7,177 nucleotides of DNA from an uncultured Clostridia bacterium (GCA_947307505.1 CAMZJG010000046.1:1-7177); one strand, 5' to 3'; counted from the first letter of the stretch, positions 1 through 6,228 are shown. A program made the numbers and translations. Notes: generated by a model not told the origin, from the letters alone.

Positions 1-273
1 GTAGAGTTCGGTCACGGTCCCGGTGCGGGTCAGGGTCAGCACCAGGATATCCCCGTCGATCCGGTAGATCAGCAGCAGGTCCGGGGAGACCTGACATTCC
101 CGGTACCCGGTCCATCGGCCGGAAAGGGGACGGTCCCGGTTTTCCGGGGGCAGGGGCTCTCCCGCCGCCAGGGCGGCGATCACCGCTTTCAGCGGACGCA
201 TATCCCGCCCCTTCTGGACGGCCCGCTGATAATCCCGCTCAAACTGGGCGGTGGGCTTGACGGTGTATTTCAT
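1..273 (-). CDS. YafQ-like type II toxin (RelE/ParE superfamily), C-terminus cut by window edge
   Basis: The 91 codons seen begin MKYTVKPTAQFERDY and stay open to the left edge. Known YafQ proteins are about 92 residues, so only the last few residues and stop should be missing. Family marks are the F-x-x-D-Y start, the P-L-P-P segment (40-43), the RPLSGRWTGYRECQV block (48-62), PDLLLIY (64-70) and RTGT near the end (83-86). YafQ toxins are small ribosome-dependent mRNA endonucleases held inactive by a RelB/DinJ antitoxin, and such an antitoxin lies upstream. The start at 273 follows AAAGGA (284-289) by 10 bases. Oddity: positions matching E. coli YafQ H50, H63, W68, H87 and F91 are R48, Q61, L66, V87 and Y91; only D65 (D67) is kept. 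The fold is probably intact, but classical catalysis is doubtful. The family call is confident; activity is not. Confidence 0.85.
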   Translation of the reverse strand, partial: MKYTVKPTAQFERDYQRAVQKGRDMRPLKAVIAALAAGEPLPPENRDRPLSGRWTGYRECQVSPDLLLIYRIDGDILVLTLTRTGTVTELY

Positions 274-349
274 CGGCGTACATTCCTTTACTTGGTATGA
301 AATGCATCAACTGGAGCGGGGCTCCCATTGTCCGCTGCGGCGGGGCTGA

Positions 350-412
350 AGGTACCCTCATCCGCCCTGCGGGGGATGTCGGCTGACATCTTCCCCCCCC
401 CGAGGGGAAGCC
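350..412. repeat. Intergenic repeat-like block with two hairpins between antitoxin and toxin genes
   Basis: This block lies in the 182-base gap between antitoxin stop and toxin start. It reads CCCTCATCCGCC, then a six-base-pair stem (GATGTC, GGCT loop, GACATC, 375-390), then a seven-base-pair stem of CTTCCCC with GGGGAAG around a run of nine Cs (393-401). From memory, the order 'CCCTCATCCG, variable hairpin, CTTCCCC...GGGGAAGG' resembles a dispersed intergenic repeat common in gut Clostridia genomes. That identity is recall, not a search result. No target-site duplication was identified and the boundaries are approximate. Outside the block the gap holds only small GC-rich stems, such as the one at 416-432 (GTGCCGGC against GCCGGCCAC). 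Confidence 0.45.
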
Positions 413-455
413 AGAGTGCCGGCAGCCGGCCACGAATCCCCGGAACGCATGTTTC

Positions 456-752
456 CTAGTCCCTAGCCCCCAGCCCCTTGCCTTCCAGATCCTTGAACAG
501 CTCGTTCGGGTCCTCGTAGCCCTTGACCTTTGGATTCCGGGCGATATTTTCCGCATCCCGCATGGCTGCCATGGTGTCCTTGTTCGGGCGGTCCCATTTG
601 ATCTCAAAGGGGATCCGGCTCTCCCGCACAGCCTGGCGGAGAAAAACGGTAACGGCGGTGGTCAGATTCATTCCCAGTTCGCTGAACAAGGCTTCGGCCT
701 CGGCTTTCAGCTCCGTATCGACGCGTATGCAGATATTTGTGGTGGTGGACAT
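456..752 (-). CDS. RelB/DinJ-family antitoxin
   Basis: This 98-residue protein is the antitoxin of the pair with the YafQ-like gene downstream. Residues 5-45 (NICIRVDTELKAEAEALF, then LGMNLTTAVTVFLRQAV) are the ribbon-helix-helix DNA-binding and dimerisation domain: a short beta strand followed by two helices. IPFEIKW (47-53) is the usual DinJ junction. The C-terminal half (KDTMAAMRDAENIARNPKVKGYEDPNELFKDL as a region, 58-89) matches the segment that wraps the toxin in this family. The start at 752 follows AAAGGAGG with good spacing. A longer reading from 779 is rejected because that ATG lies within the -10 box. By family knowledge the protein, alone or with toxin, should repress its own promoter, and an inverted repeat covering that promoter fits this. 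The next gene is 182 bases away instead of overlapping, which is atypical. Confidence 0.93.
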   Translation of the reverse strand: MSTTTNICIRVDTELKAEAEALFSELGMNLTTAVTVFLRQAVRESRIPFEIKWDRPNKDTMAAMRDAENIARNPKVKGYEDPNELFKDLEGKGLGARD

Positions 753-770
753 AAGGTCATCTCCTCCTTT

Positions 771-809
771 GTATTGCATTATACATGCGTGGTAATATTA
801 ATGCAATAC
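771..809 (-). promoter_or_regulatory. Promoter and inverted-repeat operator of the toxin-antitoxin operon
   Basis: On the minus strand, TTGCAT (plus 801-806) is the -35 box and TATAAT (plus 778-783) a perfect -10 box, spaced by exactly 17 bases. A perfect 11-bp inverted repeat, GTATTGCATTA (771-781) and TAATGCAATAC (799-809), overlaps both boxes, so bound repressor would block RNA polymerase. Transcription should begin near 771, about 19 bases before the antitoxin ATG. The promoter boxes are seen directly; binding by the antitoxin is inferred from RelB/DinJ autoregulation. Confidence 0.85.
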
Positions 810-810
810 C

Positions 811-848
811 AAAATAAAAATCCCCCTGAGCCATGGCTCAGGGGGATT
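811..848 (-). terminator. Rho-independent terminator of the ABC operon
   Basis: Positions 819-848 are a perfect 30-bp palindrome whose core is CCCCCTGAGCC with GGCTCAGGGGG. On the minus strand it is followed at once by a T-rich tract (811-820, TTTTTATTTT). It lies 18 bases past the stop codon of the DUF4340 gene. No T tract follows on the plus strand, so it acts for minus-strand transcription only. Its T tract almost touches the -35 box of the toxin-antitoxin promoter. Confidence 0.93.
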
Positions 849-866
849 CGGCGCTGTTTCGAAAAC

Positions 867-2375
867 TCAGTTGGTGTACACCAGGGAGACCTCGCGGTCG
901 TCCATGGCCCGCTCGATGGCGGTCATCAGGGTCTGAATATTGCCGGCGTAAACGTAATACTCCGCCGCTCCGTCCACCACGCAGGCGTACTGTCGGTCGT
1001 TGATCTTGTGGAAGGTCATGACCCGCTCCTCGCCGCTCTTCAGCTTTACGGTGATGGAGTAGGAGTAGTCTGCGTCGTAGGTCATGCCCTCGGACAGGGT
1101 GTTGACCTCCCGGAAGTTCAGGGTACGGGAGAAGATCCGCTTGGTGTTGGTCTCGTGGATATCCTTGCCGTTGATATGGCTGCAGGTCCGGACCACGTCT
1201 ATGCCGGAGCCGGTGACGTCGTCGTACTCATAAAGCTCCATGACGAAGATCTCTCCGTCAAAGTCGTAGGTGATGGATTCCACGTCATGGATGTTGATGA
1301 TCCAGATGGCCCGGATGAGCAGATTCATATAATTGGTGTCGATCCACTCGAAATTGTCTTCCGAGTACCTCAGGATCGTGAGGTAATCCACCTCTCCGGC
1401 CAGGTAGGCGTCGTACTGCCGGCCCAGGCAGGTGTAGGCGGCGCCGGAGAATGCGGTGCCGATGACCAGGTCGATGGTATTGCCGGAGGTATCCTCCAGA
1501 TACAGCCGGGCGGGCTTGTCAAAGCCGTACTCCTTGAACTGGTCCGGGGTGATGTCCCCCACCATATCTGCGTAGCTGATGGTGGCCAGAACGTCCAGGA
1601 TGCTCTCGATCTTCTCGTCCGCGCAGGAGGACACCACAGGCTGGGTCATCATGTACACGGAGGAGGACTTATTGTCCGGCATGGTGAAATCCTTGTCCAG
1701 CCAGATCTCGATGGGGGTCCCGTCCCGCCGGGTCATGATGATATGGCAGATGTTGGTGTAGATCTCCTCCTCCTCGTATTTGGGGAAGGAGGCGACGTTG
1801 CGGAACTCAAAGGGCTTCCGCATGAGCAGCTCGCCCAGGTAATTGCCCACGGTGTAAACGATCCGATCCTCTTTGGTCATCACGTAGTAGTTGCGCTGCA
1901 CCGGGGTCATGCTGCCCACGTACAGGGTAACGTCGGAACCGTCCTGGAAGGTGATGGTGATGGTGAACTGAGGTTCCTCCAGCCCGTAGATGGACAGGTC
2001 CTCCGGATCCTCCTCCACCTTCGCCGTGGCGGTGAGGGAGGTGAAGGTATACATCATGGAGCGGAACTTGGAGGTGTTGTATCCGAAGAAGGTATCGTCC
2101 GGCACGGCGGCATACTCATACAGACCGTTCTCCTTCTGGGAGATATTGATCTCAAAGGTGCTGCCGTCCTCATACAGGCAGTCGAACCGCACCACTTCGT
2201 TGCCGGCGGCTTTGATGATGTAGTACACCGGCGCTTCCGTGGCGGTAGGGGAGGGGGAGACCAGCTCGACGGGGGTCTCTTCCTCCGGGAAAACGTACTT
2301 GAGGATCACGAAGGCCAGGGCTAAGACCACCACCGCGCCTCCGGCGATCAGGATGCGCTTGATGTTCTTGGACAT
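867..2375 (-). CDS. DUF4340 domain protein, membrane-anchored, last gene of the Gld-like ABC operon
   Basis: This 502-residue protein has a short basic N-terminus, one membrane segment (about 8-27), a P/T/E/S-rich linker (30-50) and a large extracytoplasmic region made mostly of beta strands. It has no lipobox cysteine. DUF4340 modules are visible around 115-183 (DLSIYGLEEP, then a strand-rich stretch to NYLGELL) and 262-335 (QFKEYGFDKP onward). A weaker third copy is near 437-485. Function is unknown; DUF4340 proteins commonly sit beside GldG-like ABC genes, so a structural or substrate-handling partner outside the membrane is inferred. The start at 2375 overlaps the previous stop as TAATG, with AAGAGGAG upstream, which argues for coupled translation. 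A strong terminator follows the stop. Confidence 0.87.
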   Translation of the reverse strand: MSKNIKRILIAGGAVVVLALAFVILKYVFPEEETPVELVSPSPTATEAPVYYIIKAAGNEVVRFDCLYEDGSTFEINISQKENGLYEYAAVPDDTFFGYNTSKFRSMMYTFTSLTATAKVEEDPEDLSIYGLEEPQFTITITFQDGSDVTLYVGSMTPVQRNYYVMTKEDRIVYTVGNYLGELLMRKPFEFRNVASFPKYEEEEIYTNICHIIMTRRDGTPIEIWLDKDFTMPDNKSSSVYMMTQPVVSSCADEKIESILDVLATISYADMVGDITPDQFKEYGFDKPARLYLEDTSGNTIDLVIGTAFSGAAYTCLGRQYDAYLAGEVDYLTILRYSEDNFEWIDTNYMNLLIRAIWIINIHDVESITYDFDGEIFVMELYEYDDVTGSGIDVVRTCSHINGKDIHETNTKRIFSRTLNFREVNTLSEGMTYDADYSYSITVKLKSGEERVMTFHKINDRQYACVVDGAAEYYVYAGNIQTLMTAIERAMDDREVSLVYTN

Positions 2376-3901
2376 TACAGATGTCTCCTCTTAGACCAGA
2401 TAATGATACCGATGACCAGAATGGCGAGAGGCATGGCGATGACCACGACCCACAGGACGACCCGGACCTGCCAGGTGAGGATGTTCAGGGTGTTGGATTC
2501 AAAGTTCTTGTCCTCGATGACCACCACGTCGTTGTACTCGCTGATGTAGTCCACCACGGTCTCGATGAACTGGGCATTCAGGAAGTTGGAGGCCTTGGGG
2601 GTCAGCACAGAGTCGGAGATGAGGCCCGCGGTGCAGAAGATCAGGTCGCTGCGGGTGTAGTTCAGGTTCTTGTCCGAGACCACATACTCGGAGATCACGC
2701 ACATGTTGAAGGGGCCGACGTCGTCTTCCTCGGTCTGGTCGTAGTTCGTGAAGGCGGCGGACAGGTCCTTGGCGTAGGACCGAGCGGAAGAGGTCATCAG
2801 AGCCCGGACCTTCACGGAGGCCGTCTCGGTACCGGTCATTTCAATGGGCATGGCGGCGGGGATGATGGCGAAGTAGTTCCGGGTGTTCAGCTTCTCCGTC
2901 ACGTTCTCGATGGAGGCGATGGTGGGAACCACGTACATGGGGTAGCCGCTGAGGCTCTGGTAGTTGTCCAGGATCATTTTGTTCTCGTACCGGACGCCCC
3001 ATTCCTCGAAGAGGATGTTCAGATTGGTGAGCTCGGTGCTGGTCTGGGGGGTGAGGGAGATGATGGCGTCGCCGCCCCGCATGAAGAACTCATGCAGCTT
3101 ATCCGTCTCCTCCTTGCTGTAGTCCGTATCCGGGGAGGAGATGATGATCAGGTTGCATTCCTCGGGGATATCCTCCTGGGCCAGGATGATGTTGCTGGTC
3201 TCGTAGTTCATCTTCACCAGCAGGCCGGAGAGCTCGTCCAGGCCGTAGTCCTCGCCGTGGCCGCGGATGTAGACGGCGGAGTTCACGGTCTCCTGGGTGA
3301 CGAAGAGCAGGGCGGAGGTGAGGCGCTGCTCAGCCCGGAGACCGACGTAGTAGGTGGTGTTGGTCTCTTGGTCCACCTTCATGTTGTACATGCTGGTGGG
3401 GGGCATATAGGTCTTCCGAAGGTCGCTTTCCACGATGATATAGTTGGCACTCATGTCGCCCAGTTCATTGTACTGGTCGAAGATCTTCGGGTTCATGTTG
3501 GGGCTGATGTACCGGACCTTGATCTTGCCGCCCCCCAGGGCTTCGTAACGCTGCAGGATCTCATACAGGTTGCTCAGCAGCTCGGTGGAGTCCCGGTAGT
3601 CGGTCTCGTCCGCCAGGACGGTGATCAGTACGTCCCGCTCCAGATCGTCGATGACCTCCTTGGTATCTTCGGAGATCTCAAACAGACCTTCCCGGGTCAT
3701 ATCGAATTCCCAGACGAAACGCTTGGTCATATAGCCCAGGAGCACGTTCACCAGGATGACGGCGACGATAAAGATGATGGTAAACACGGTGGCGAGGGTG
3801 CCGTACTTGAATTTCCTGCTTTTGATCTCTTCTTCTTCCGCCGCAAGTTCGGCGTCGATCAAACCTTCGTTCAGCAGTTCGTCTTCTTTTCTGCGTTTCA
3901 T
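2375..3901 (-). CDS. GldG-like ABC transport auxiliary protein
   Basis: This 508-residue protein has a charged cytoplasmic N-terminus (1-32), a membrane segment (about 34-57), a large extracytoplasmic domain, a second membrane segment (about 478-502) and a short basic end, WSKRRHL. The part after the first helix (DMTREGLFEISEDTKEVI, about 67-84) and the YIRGHGE motif (211-217) are typical of the GldG/ABC auxiliary family (COG3225, PF09822 type). In Bacteroidetes, GldG works with GldA and GldF; its exact biochemistry is unclear. Here it follows ATPase and permease genes with a 19-base gap, so the same complex is inferred. The start follows AAGGAGG by 8 bases. The stop overlaps the DUF4340 start. 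Nothing looks broken, and both helices expected for anchoring are present. Confidence 0.88.
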   Translation of the reverse strand: MKRRKEDELLNEGLIDAELAAEEEEIKSRKFKYGTLATVFTIIFIVAVILVNVLLGYMTKRFVWEFDMTREGLFEISEDTKEVIDDLERDVLITVLADETDYRDSTELLSNLYEILQRYEALGGGKIKVRYISPNMNPKIFDQYNELGDMSANYIIVESDLRKTYMPPTSMYNMKVDQETNTTYYVGLRAEQRLTSALLFVTQETVNSAVYIRGHGEDYGLDELSGLLVKMNYETSNIILAQEDIPEECNLIIISSPDTDYSKEETDKLHEFFMRGGDAIISLTPQTSTELTNLNILFEEWGVRYENKMILDNYQSLSGYPMYVVPTIASIENVTEKLNTRNYFAIIPAAMPIEMTGTETASVKVRALMTSSARSYAKDLSAAFTNYDQTEEDDVGPFNMCVISEYVVSDKNLNYTRSDLIFCTAGLISDSVLTPKASNFLNAQFIETVVDYISEYNDVVVIEDKNFESNTLNILTWQVRVVLWVVVIAMPLAILVIGIIIWSKRRHL

Positions 3902-3920
3902 GTGTCGTACCTCCTTCCCC

Positions 3921-4625
3921 TCAGCTCCAGCGCTTCTTTTCCAGGACCCGGACGGTCAGGAAAAGGAAGACGGCAGAGACGCAGAGATAGAATACAAAGT
4001 CGGCCACGGAGAAGACGCCGACGTAGAATGTGTTGAACCGGCGGTAAATGCTGATCCAGTAGAGGATCTGCTTGATCCAGCCCACGTTTACCAGGTCGTA
4101 GGCGTAGTCCAGCAGGAACAGGGTCACGTTGATGGCCAGGGTGGCGATGTTGGCCACCAGCTGGTTTTCCGTCAAGGAGGAAACGAAACAGCCGATGGCG
4201 ATGTACACGGCCGCCGCGCTCAGCAGAGCGATGTAGTTGCCGATGATGATGGCTGCGTTGGGGGTGCTCATGGCGGCGATGATGATGACCTGCACCAGCA
4301 TGAGCGCCAGGGTGATGACGAAGACGGTATAGGCGGCCAGGAACTTGCCCATCACGATGCCCACGGGCCGCACGGGGGAGGTGAGCAGGAGCTGATCCGT
4401 CTTCTGCTTGTAATCTTCACTGAAGGTGCGCATGGTGAGGATGGGCACCAGGATCATCATGGCATACAGCATGACGGTGTAACAGGTGGTGAGCCGGTTT
4501 TCACCGGTGAGCATGTTCATCAGGAAGAATACCAGGTTCATCACGAACAGGAAGGCTGCAATGAACACATAGCCGACCGGAGAGGTGAAATAGGCTCTCA
4601 GGTCCCGTTTATAGATCGCGGACAT
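3921..4625 (-). CDS. ABC-2 type transporter permease, GldF-like
   Basis: This 234-residue membrane protein has about six helices (near 17-38, 47-66, 94-118, 124-150, 154-174 and 206-226). After helix 2 comes PILTMRTFSEDYKQKTDQLL and then LTSPV (61-85). This is the conserved cytoplasmic segment of GldF/NosY-type ABC-2 permeases that contacts the ATPase. The protein should form the membrane channel half of the complex, probably as a dimer. Length fits the family (about 230-250). Its start overlaps the ATPase stop in TGATG, which implies translational coupling and matched amounts. The substrate cannot be told from sequence. Alternative ABC-2 roles such as drug or polymer export are possible, but the GldG and DUF4340 neighbours favour the Gld-like class. 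Confidence 0.9.
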   Translation of the reverse strand: MSAIYKRDLRAYFTSPVGYVFIAAFLFVMNLVFFLMNMLTGENRLTTCYTVMLYAMMILVPILTMRTFSEDYKQKTDQLLLTSPVRPVGIVMGKFLAAYTVFVITLALMLVQVIIIAAMSTPNAAIIIGNYIALLSAAAVYIAIGCFVSSLTENQLVANIATLAINVTLFLLDYAYDLVNVGWIKQILYWISIYRRFNTFYVGVFSVADFVFYLCVSAVFLFLTVRVLEKKRWS

Positions 4626-5743
4626 CAGATCTCCTCCTCCTTGCCTTCGGATGCCGGGGCGGCCGCTGCCTCCGCCGGATCAGGCTGCTCGGACGGCTCC
4701 GGGGAGGCGTATGCCTCCTGGTCGGATCCCTCGCCGCCGCTGACGTTCAGGGCGACCTCTCCGGGCACCTTCTTGGGGGCCTTGTTGTGGGGATCACGCT
4801 GCTTCTTCTTCTCCTCCACCAGCTTGAGGAAGATGTCCTCCAGGCTGAGGTCCATGCTCTTCAGCTGCAGGATGGGGTAGCCTGCCTTGGCCAGGGCGGC
4901 GAACATGGGCTTGCGGATATCCACATTGGGCCGGGCTTCCACCAGGAAATCGTAAGAGCCCTTCTCGGCCTGGACGGTCACATCCGCGAAGCGGACGCCG
5001 TCGATGCTCCGCAGGAGTTTCCGGACGGAGTCTCTGGGGCCCGCCACCCGCACGGTGAGCTTCCGGTCCCCGGTGATCATGGCGGAGAGGTTCTCCGGCT
5101 TGTCGTCCGCAACGATCTGGCCGTTGTTGATGACCAGGACCCGCTCGCAGATGGCGCTGACCTCCTGCAGGATATGGGTGGAGAGGATGATGGTGCGGTT
5201 CTTGCCCAGAGCCTTGATGACGTTGCGGATCTCGATGATCTGCTTGGGATCCAGACCGACGGTGGGCTCGTCCAGGATCAGGACCTCGGGATTGCCGATG
5301 AGGGCCTGGGCGAGGCCGACACGCTGCTTATAGCCCTTGGACAGGTTGCGTATCACCCGGGTGTAGTGCTCTTTCAGGCCAACCAGCTCGCAGATCTCGC
5401 CGATATGGGCGGAGCGCTTCAGCTCGCCGGAGGGGACCTTCAGGTCAAAAATAAAGTCCAGGTATTCCGCTACGGTCATATCCAGGTACAGGGGCGGCTG
5501 CTCCGGCAGGTAGCCGATCTGCCGCTTGGCGGAGACCGGATCCTCCAGAATGTCGATGCCGCCGATGCGGGCGGCGCCGGAGCTGGCGGAGAGGTACCCG
5601 GAGATGATGTTCATGGTTGTGGATTTTCCCGCGCCGTTGGGCCCCAGGAAACCCACGATCTCCCCATCCCCGATGGTGAAAGAGAGGCGGTCGATGCCCC
5701 GCTTTTTCCCATAGGTTTTTGTGAGATTGGATACTTCGATCAT
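4625..5743 (-). CDS. ABC transporter ATP-binding protein, GldA-like, with acidic C-terminal tail
   Basis: This 372-residue cytoplasmic ATPase would power the permease encoded next. All motifs are intact: Walker A GPNGAGKST (34-42), Q-loop in LPEQ (79-82), signature LSKGYKQR (134-141), Walker B LILDEP (155-160) with catalytic E159, and H-loop H190 in STHIL. After the nucleotide-binding domain (about 1-220) comes an accessory alpha/beta domain (about 227-312) ending in LSLEDIFLKLVEEK, as in GldA/CcmA-type ATPases. An unusual tail of about 55 residues follows: a basic patch, then a low-complexity stretch rich in E, A, P and S ending EEEI. GldA-like proteins usually stop near 300-320 residues. 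The start at 5743 follows AAGGAGG by 9 bases. It is the first gene of the operon, behind a promoter and structured leader. Confidence 0.95.
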   Translation of the reverse strand: MIEVSNLTKTYGKKRGIDRLSFTIGDGEIVGFLGPNGAGKSTTMNIISGYLSASSGAARIGGIDILEDPVSAKRQIGYLPEQPPLYLDMTVAEYLDFIFDLKVPSGELKRSAHIGEICELVGLKEHYTRVIRNLSKGYKQRVGLAQALIGNPEVLILDEPTVGLDPKQIIEIRNVIKALGKNRTIILSTHILQEVSAICERVLVINNGQIVADDKPENLSAMITGDRKLTVRVAGPRDSVRKLLRSIDGVRFADVTVQAEKGSYDFLVEARPNVDIRKPMFAALAKAGYPILQLKSMDLSLEDIFLKLVEEKKKQRDPHNKAPKKVPGEVALNVSGGEGSDQEAYASPEPSEQPDPAEAAAAPASEGKEEEI

Positions 5744-5760
5744 CCGATTGTTCCTCCTTC

Positions 5761-5848
5761 GGCGCTCCTTCGCCCGGAATACGGCCCGGTTCTGCGAGAA
5801 GCGCCTTCCTTCTTGTCGGCTTTGCCGGAAAACCCGGCCATAGGCCGA
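5761..5848 (-). promoter_or_regulatory. Structured 5' leader of the ABC operon (two stem-loops)
   Basis: The leader runs from about 5876 to 5744 (about 133 nt). The first stem-loop (5816-5848) has an outer TCGGC/GCCGA stem and an inner GCCGG, GTTTT loop, CCGGC stem. The second (5761-5805) has an outer GGCGCT/AGCGCC stem and an inner TCGC/GCGA stem. It ends directly against the Shine-Dalgarno GAAGGAGG (5753-5760). No T tract follows either stem, so they do not look like terminators. I do not recognise a known riboswitch or T-box. A regulatory role is inference only. Confidence 0.4.
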
Positions 5849-5882
5849 AAAATGCGTAATTCACCAAAATAGGATTTCTGGT

Positions 5883-5911
5883 ATTATAGCATTCTGTTAT
5901 TACTTTTTCAA
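5883..5911 (-). promoter_or_regulatory. Promoter of the four-gene ABC operon
   Basis: On the minus strand, TTGAAA (plus 5906-5911) and a perfect TATAAT (plus 5883-5888) are separated by exactly 17 bases. This is a strong sigma-A promoter pattern. Transcription should start near 5876, giving a leader of about 133 nt before the ATPase start. The -35 box is one arm of an 8-bp inverted repeat shared with the divergent rpmE side. Confidence 0.87.
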
Positions 5912-5931
5912 CAAATAATTCGCTTGAAAAA
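5904..5931. repeat. 8-bp inverted repeat between divergent promoters
   Basis: TTTTTCAA (5904-5911) and TTGAAAAA (5924-5931) are perfect inverted copies with a 12-base spacer. Their centres are 20 bp apart, about two helical turns. The left arm overlaps the -35 box of the ABC operon promoter, and the right arm ends just before the rpmE -35 box. This could be an operator for a dimeric regulator, but AT-rich arms of this size can also arise by chance. Confidence 0.4.
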
Positions 5932-5935
5932 AGGC

Positions 5936-5964
5936 TTGCAATTTGAAGAAAACTGTGTTAGAGT
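5936..5964 (+). promoter_or_regulatory. Promoter of rpmE
   Basis: TTGCAA (5936-5941) and TAGAGT (5959-5964) are 17 bases apart, with TG one base before the -10 box, an extended -10 arrangement that can offset its weaker match. Transcription should start near 5971, leaving about 39 nt before the rpmE ATG. That is too short for the structured L31 leaders known from some bacteria, and none is evident. Confidence 0.65.
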
Positions 5965-6009
5965 AACTAACGCTCGCAAAAACGGATCGGAGAAAGAGGT
6001 GAACCAGCA

Positions 6010-6213
6010 ATGAAGGACGGGATCCATCCGAAGTACTACCAGACTACCATCAAGTGCGCCTGTGGGGAGGTCATCTCCACCGGGTCTACCAAGCAGGATA
6101 TCAAGGTCGAAATCTGCTCCAAGTGTCACCCCTTTTTCACCGGTAAGCAGAAACTGGTCGATACCAGCGGCCGTGTGGATAAGTTCAACAAGAAGTTTGG
6201 CCTTTCCAACTGA
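6010..6213 (+). CDS. rpmE: 50S ribosomal protein L31 (bL31), zinc-binding type
   Basis: The 67-residue protein is a full-length bL31, a component of the large ribosomal subunit near the bridge to the small subunit. It begins [13 protein letters not shown], as expected for the family. The four cysteines C16, C18, C36 and C39 (CAC and CSKCH) form the zinc site, so this is the zinc-containing 'C+' form rather than the zinc-independent paralogue made in zinc shortage. The ending [11 protein letters not shown] (54-64) is conserved. AAAGAGGTG lies 8 bases before the ATG. It has its own promoter upstream and a terminator downstream. It is divergent from the ABC operon and precedes hflX on the same strand. 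Confidence 0.98.
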   Translation: MKDGIHPKYYQTTIKCACGEVISTGSTKQDIKVEICSKCHPFFTGKQKLVDTSGRVDKFNKKFGLSN

Positions 6214-6228
6214 AACCTGTCGGATAGA

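Noticed and set aside
239..607. Minus-strand frame of 122 codons spanning the toxin start, the gap and part of the antitoxin
   Set aside because: It is out of frame with both recognised genes, rich in R, S and T, and has no ribosome site or family motif.
753..779. Upstream ATG (777-779) giving a 107-residue antitoxin
   Set aside because: This ATG lies in the -10 region, upstream of the predicted transcript start, and the ATG at 752 has an excellent ribosome site.
5445..5867. Minus-strand frame starting in the ABC leader and overlapping the ATPase gene, considered as a leader peptide
   Set aside because: It begins with TTG without a Shine-Dalgarno sequence and most of it is an out-of-frame shadow of the ATPase.
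774..5872. Several long open frames on the plus strand opposite the ABC operon (774-2324, 2381-4036, 3756-4880, 4787-5872)
   Set aside because: They are antisense shadows. Their translations are dominated by G, V, D, H and L in low-complexity patterns, as expected opposite GC-ending codons. The minus-strand genes have clear family motifs, ribosome sites and operon structure.
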